Shown piece by piece: positions 6,347-8,780 of a stretch of 8,780 nt of DNA. The stretch spans positions 1 through 8,780 of the forward strand of contig CAJGCU010000093.1 of NCBI GenBank assembly GCA_904501945.1. Direction: 5' to 3'. Each line of letters opens with the position of its first letter. Position 1 is the stretch's first letter. Made by a program: the position numbers and the translations under genes. The stretch comes from an uncultured Bacteroidaceae bacterium (lineage in GTDB: Bacteria > Bacteroidota > Bacteroidia > Bacteroidales > Bacteroidaceae). Under the pieces are notes generated by a model that made no database searches, had not been told where the DNA came from, and was given only the letters and a program-made list of their open reading frames with translations.

Positions 6347-8683
6347 TTATTTCTTCAGAACTTTGGCGGCAGAGCTCATGTCCACATAGACAGGAGCGTC
6401 AAACCCTTCCACCTCGAGGCGCAGACGGATGTTACCCGCCTCCCGTGTGGTCTGCACTACGGCAAAAGCCCTTCCGAAGTGCGTAATGTCCTCCGTAGAA
6501 GTGAAAGGCGTGGTGCGCCGCAAGTCGTTGTTGATGAGACCCACCAGTTTAGCGGGACCCTCCACGGTGCCCTTGATACGCAGGTTTTTGTGCGGCACAG
6601 CAATGCCGTCCTTGTCAACCAGCTGCAGCTGTATGTAGCTGAGGTCCTGTCCGTCGGCAGTCAGCGCAGTGCGGTCAGCAGTCGCTTTCAGCGCAACAGG
6701 GTCGCCAGCTGTCCGCAACTCATAATGCGCCACCGTATCCGTCCCGTTAATACCCTTTGCCTCGATATGTCCAGGCGTGTAAGGCACTTGCCACACGATG
6801 GTGTGGTTAGAGAAATCGGCCGTGCGCTTCACCCCCATCACTTTGCCGTTGATGGCCAACTGCACCCGCTCACAGTTCGTGATGGTCTGCACCTCCATCA
6901 CCAGCCCTTCATAGTAAGCAGGGAAGTTCCAGATGCTGGCAATGCGAGGCCACTGCCAGAGGTCGCGTCCGTGGTCAATGTCAAGCCGCTCGTCACGCAC
7001 CGCAATGCCCACCACAGGCTTGTCCTTCTGCCAGGCGGCACGATGCCAGATGCCTTGCGCCTTCTCCGTGCCCGAAAGGTCGATGAGTCCCGTTGGCCAT
7101 CCGCTTGAAGGCCATCCCGCCTCACCCACATAGTCTTGTCCCGTCCAAAGAAAACCGCCAGCAATGAAGTCATTCTCTTCAATGATATTCCAAGGGTTGT
7201 TCGTGTCGTAAGCGCGTATGTTGCCTTCAGCTCCGCAGAAGTAAGGGAGTTCTTCCGTCACGATAAACTTCCTTTCAGGAAACTTCTTGTGGTCGCTCAG
7301 CATCCTTGCCTCCAGATAGTTGTAGCCCACCACGTCGGTCACGCCGCTGAACTTCTCCTGATGGTTGTTCTGGCATGCCATGCACACCTGACGCGATGGC
7401 TCCATCTGATGCACAAAGTCTTGCAGCATCTTCGCGCGCTCCACACCCTCATCGCTTTCCAGCCAAGCCTCCTGCAGCTCATTGCCTATGCTCCAAGTCA
7501 CGATGCAGGGGTGGTTGCGGTCACGTTCAATCATGTTGGCAATGTCGCGCTGCCACCACTCGTCAAAGTACTCCTTGTAATAGCCCGACTTCCATTTGTC
7601 AAACGCCTCGTCAATGACAATGAACCCCATCTTGTCGCACAAGTCAAGAAACTCAGGCGCAGGCTGGTTGTGCGAGCATCTGATGGCATTCACGCCATAC
7701 TCCTTGAACATCTCCAGACGCCTCTCCATCGAACGAAGCGGCAGGGCTGCGCCCAGACAGGCATCGTCCTGGTGCAGGCAAAAGCCTTTGAGTTTCAGCT
7801 GCTCGCCATTCAGCAGAAAGCCCCTGTCGCAGGTGAACGCCACGGTACGAATGCCGAAAGGAGTCTCGCAAACGTCAAGCAGCTTCTTGCCGTCATACAG
7901 CTTTGTCACTGCCTTGTACATATAAGGATCTTTCATGCCGTTCCACAGGCGCGGGTTGGGTATCTCGATTTCTTCCTCACCCTTTCCTTTTGCCACAACC
8001 TTCCCTTCTGCATTATATATAATATGTGTAACCGAAGGTTTCTTTGCCTCCCCTTCCACATAAGTCTTGATGATGACTTTCCTATTGTCCTTCGTCACAA
8101 GATAGGTGCCGTTCGTCTTGATGTGCACGGGACTCCTCTTCACCAGCCACGCATGGCGATAGATGCCTGACCCCGTGTACCATCTTGCAATGGAGTCATT
8201 GGCAGAAGGGTTGTTCACCCGAACATAAATCTCGTTGCTTTTCCCATAGTTCAGATAAGGAGTCAGGTCATACTCAATCTGCACAAAACCATAAGGCCTG
8301 AAGCCCAGATGATGCCCGTTGATGTACACGTCCGACCGGTTGTAGATGCCGTCGAAGATGACTGACACGGCTTTACCCTTGTCGGATGCTGGCACAGAGA
8401 AAGTCTTCTTGTACTCGCCAACACCGCCGCGCAGATGACCATTGCATCCTGTCAGACGGCTGTCAGGAATCATGTGTATGCTCCAGTCGTGAGGCAGCTG
8501 CACAGTCTCCCAACCGCTGACGGCTTCTTGTAGCTTCGGACCGGCCTGCTGCTCGGCGCCCTTTTCCATAGTGAGGTGAAACTGCCAGTCATAGTCGAAG
8601 CACTCTACGCTTCGCCCTCCTCCTTGTGCTGACACGCACAAACTTACAATGGCTAAAATAGTCGTTAGATAAAGCTTCTTCAT
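6347..8683 (-). CDS. Secreted glycoside hydrolase family 2 enzyme (beta-galactosidase-like)
   Basis: A 778-residue exo-acting glycosidase with a Sec signal (MKKLYLTTILAIVSLCVSAQ, cleavage near A19), so it is periplasmic or exported. Residues about 28-185 form the GH2 jelly-roll sugar-binding domain (LPHDWSIH, GGVGEYKKTF, DGIYNRSDVYINGH, GSGIYRHAWL). Residues about 186-282 form the immunoglobulin-like domain. The TIM barrel follows from about 284, with LKGFCLHQDDACLGAA and NAIRCSHNQPAPEFLDLCDKMG. WSIGNEL holds the acid/base Glu402. IVTEELPYF holds the nucleophile, probably Glu477, although Glu478 is adjacent. GGFLWTGQDYVGEAGWPSSG closes the barrel. C-terminal beta modules (about 588-655, DUF4982-like, and about 660-765, similar to the GH2 C5 Ig-like domain) are typical of Bacteroidetes enzymes. 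Substrate cannot be fixed from sequence: beta-galactoside is likeliest, and glucuronide or other plant-glycan linkages are possible. The ATG has an A-rich leader (CAAAAAG). No SusC/SusD partner is visible in the window. Confidence 0.92.
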   Translation of the reverse strand: MKKLYLTTILAIVSLCVSAQGGGRSVECFDYDWQFHLTMEKGAEQQAGPKLQEAVSGWETVQLPHDWSIHMIPDSRLTGCNGHLRGGVGEYKKTFSVPASDKGKAVSVIFDGIYNRSDVYINGHHLGFRPYGFVQIEYDLTPYLNYGKSNEIYVRVNNPSANDSIARWYTGSGIYRHAWLVKRSPVHIKTNGTYLVTKDNRKVIIKTYVEGEAKKPSVTHIIYNAEGKVVAKGKGEEEIEIPNPRLWNGMKDPYMYKAVTKLYDGKKLLDVCETPFGIRTVAFTCDRGFLLNGEQLKLKGFCLHQDDACLGAALPLRSMERRLEMFKEYGVNAIRCSHNQPAPEFLDLCDKMGFIVIDEAFDKWKSGYYKEYFDEWWQRDIANMIERDRNHPCIVTWSIGNELQEAWLESDEGVERAKMLQDFVHQMEPSRQVCMACQNNHQEKFSGVTDVVGYNYLEARMLSDHKKFPERKFIVTEELPYFCGAEGNIRAYDTNNPWNIIEENDFIAGGFLWTGQDYVGEAGWPSSGWPTGLIDLSGTEKAQGIWHRAAWQKDKPVVGIAVRDERLDIDHGRDLWQWPRIASIWNFPAYYEGLVMEVQTITNCERVQLAINGKVMGVKRTADFSNHTIVWQVPYTPGHIEAKGINGTDTVAHYELRTAGDPVALKATADRTALTADGQDLSYIQLQLVDKDGIAVPHKNLRIKGTVEGPAKLVGLINNDLRRTTPFTSTEDITHFGRAFAVVQTTREAGNIRLRLEVEGFDAPVYVDMSSAAKVLKK

Positions 8684-8700
8684 CTTTTTGCTATAGGTTA

Positions 8701-8728
8701 ATAATATACAAGTTCATCAAGTTGTCAA
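8701..8728 (-). promoter_or_regulatory. Possible promoter of the GH2 gene
   Basis: On the minus strand TTGACA (8728-8723) is followed after 16 bases by TATTAT (8706-8701), ending 17 bases before the ATG. This resembles a general bacterial -35/-10 pair. The Bacteroidetes -7 consensus TAnnTTTG is matched poorly here, so the assignment is weak, and the leader would be very short. The real promoter may lie further upstream, outside the window. Confidence 0.25.
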
Positions 8729-8732
8729 CTTG
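8718..8732. promoter_or_regulatory. Perfect inverted repeat upstream of GH2 gene, candidate operator
   Basis: CAAGTTG (8718-8724), one central base, then CAACTTG (8726-8732) form an exact 7+1+7 inverted repeat, 34 bases before the GH2 start codon. A further direct half-copy CAAGTT lies at 8709-8714. The repeat covers the candidate -35 hexamer, as expected for a repressor site. Which regulator binds, if any, is unknown. Confidence 0.35.
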
Positions 8733-8780
8733 GGCGGTTGTGCAGTTTATTACTGTTCCCAATGGTGTGACAGCCGCATA

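Noticed and set aside
6302..7108. 268-codon plus-strand open frame opposite the GH2 gene
   Set aside because: It is antisense to a clear GH2 gene in a G+C-rich stretch where opposite frames stay open by chance. The translation is rich in His/Arg/Val with no recognisable domain, and it starts inside the terminator hairpin.
8012..8023. 12-bp palindrome ATTATATATAAT
   Set aside because: It lies in the middle of the GH2 coding sequence and encodes ordinary residues of the Ig-like domain. AT-rich palindromes of this size arise easily by chance.
7136..8170. 344-codon plus-strand open frame opposite the GH2 gene
   Set aside because: It is also a shadow of the GH2 reading frame. Low-complexity His/Leu/Arg composition, no motif, and no promoter or signal peptide.
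8691..8780. Minus-strand frame open from the window edge to TAG, possible end of a gene upstream of GH2
   Set aside because: Only 29 codons, which is easily open by chance. No recognisable similarity in the translated residues, and the edge hides the rest. Kept only as a caution for the palindrome.

Overview
The window looks like chromosome from a Bacteroidales bacterium, most likely Prevotella/Segatella or a close relative. The evidence is the gene content: a GldH lipoprotein, a Porin_O_P family porin, a Bacteroidetes-type PSP1/RicT protein, and a surface protein with the modular layout common in Prevotella. Start codons follow A-rich leaders rather than strong Shine-Dalgarno sites, and a perfect Bacteroidetes -7 promoter element (TAnnTTTG) precedes the porin. 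No RNA gene, CRISPR array, insertion sequence or phage gene was seen.

Layout. Positions 3-4936 (+) hold five same-strand genes with gaps of 9, 20, 29 and 67 bases: the 3' part of a secreted Ig-like-domain surface protein, metF (methylenetetrahydrofolate reductase), holB (DNA polymerase III delta'), ricT (PSP1-domain protein) and gldH (lipoprotein). No terminator was found between them, so they may be co-transcribed. The holB-ricT pairing is also found in Bacillus, and gldH is the usual third member in Bacteroidetes. Positions 4937-5056 are a real promoter region: 11-bp-phased heptamers (a Pho-box-like array) lie exactly 10 bp before a -7 element. They drive a phosphate-selective-type porin at 5057-6259. 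A strong hairpin at 6305-6345 separates the porin from a convergent gene on the minus strand (6347-8683), a secreted GH2 glycoside hydrolase of the beta-galactosidase type. The bases upstream of that gene (8684-8780) carry a perfect 7+1+7 inverted repeat.

How the genes relate. The left block is mostly housekeeping (one-carbon metabolism, replication clamp loading, probable RNA-processing factor, envelope lipoprotein). The right block serves nutrient capture: an outer-membrane porin probably induced by phosphate limitation, and a periplasmic or surface glycosidase. G+C rises from about 37% in a sampled line of the first gene to about 63% in a sampled line of the GH2 gene. The most interesting points are the candidate Pho promoter, a delta' subunit that lacks its zinc-binding module, and a fully conserved RicT cysteine signature in a phylum where the Bacillus partner proteins are not generally recognised.
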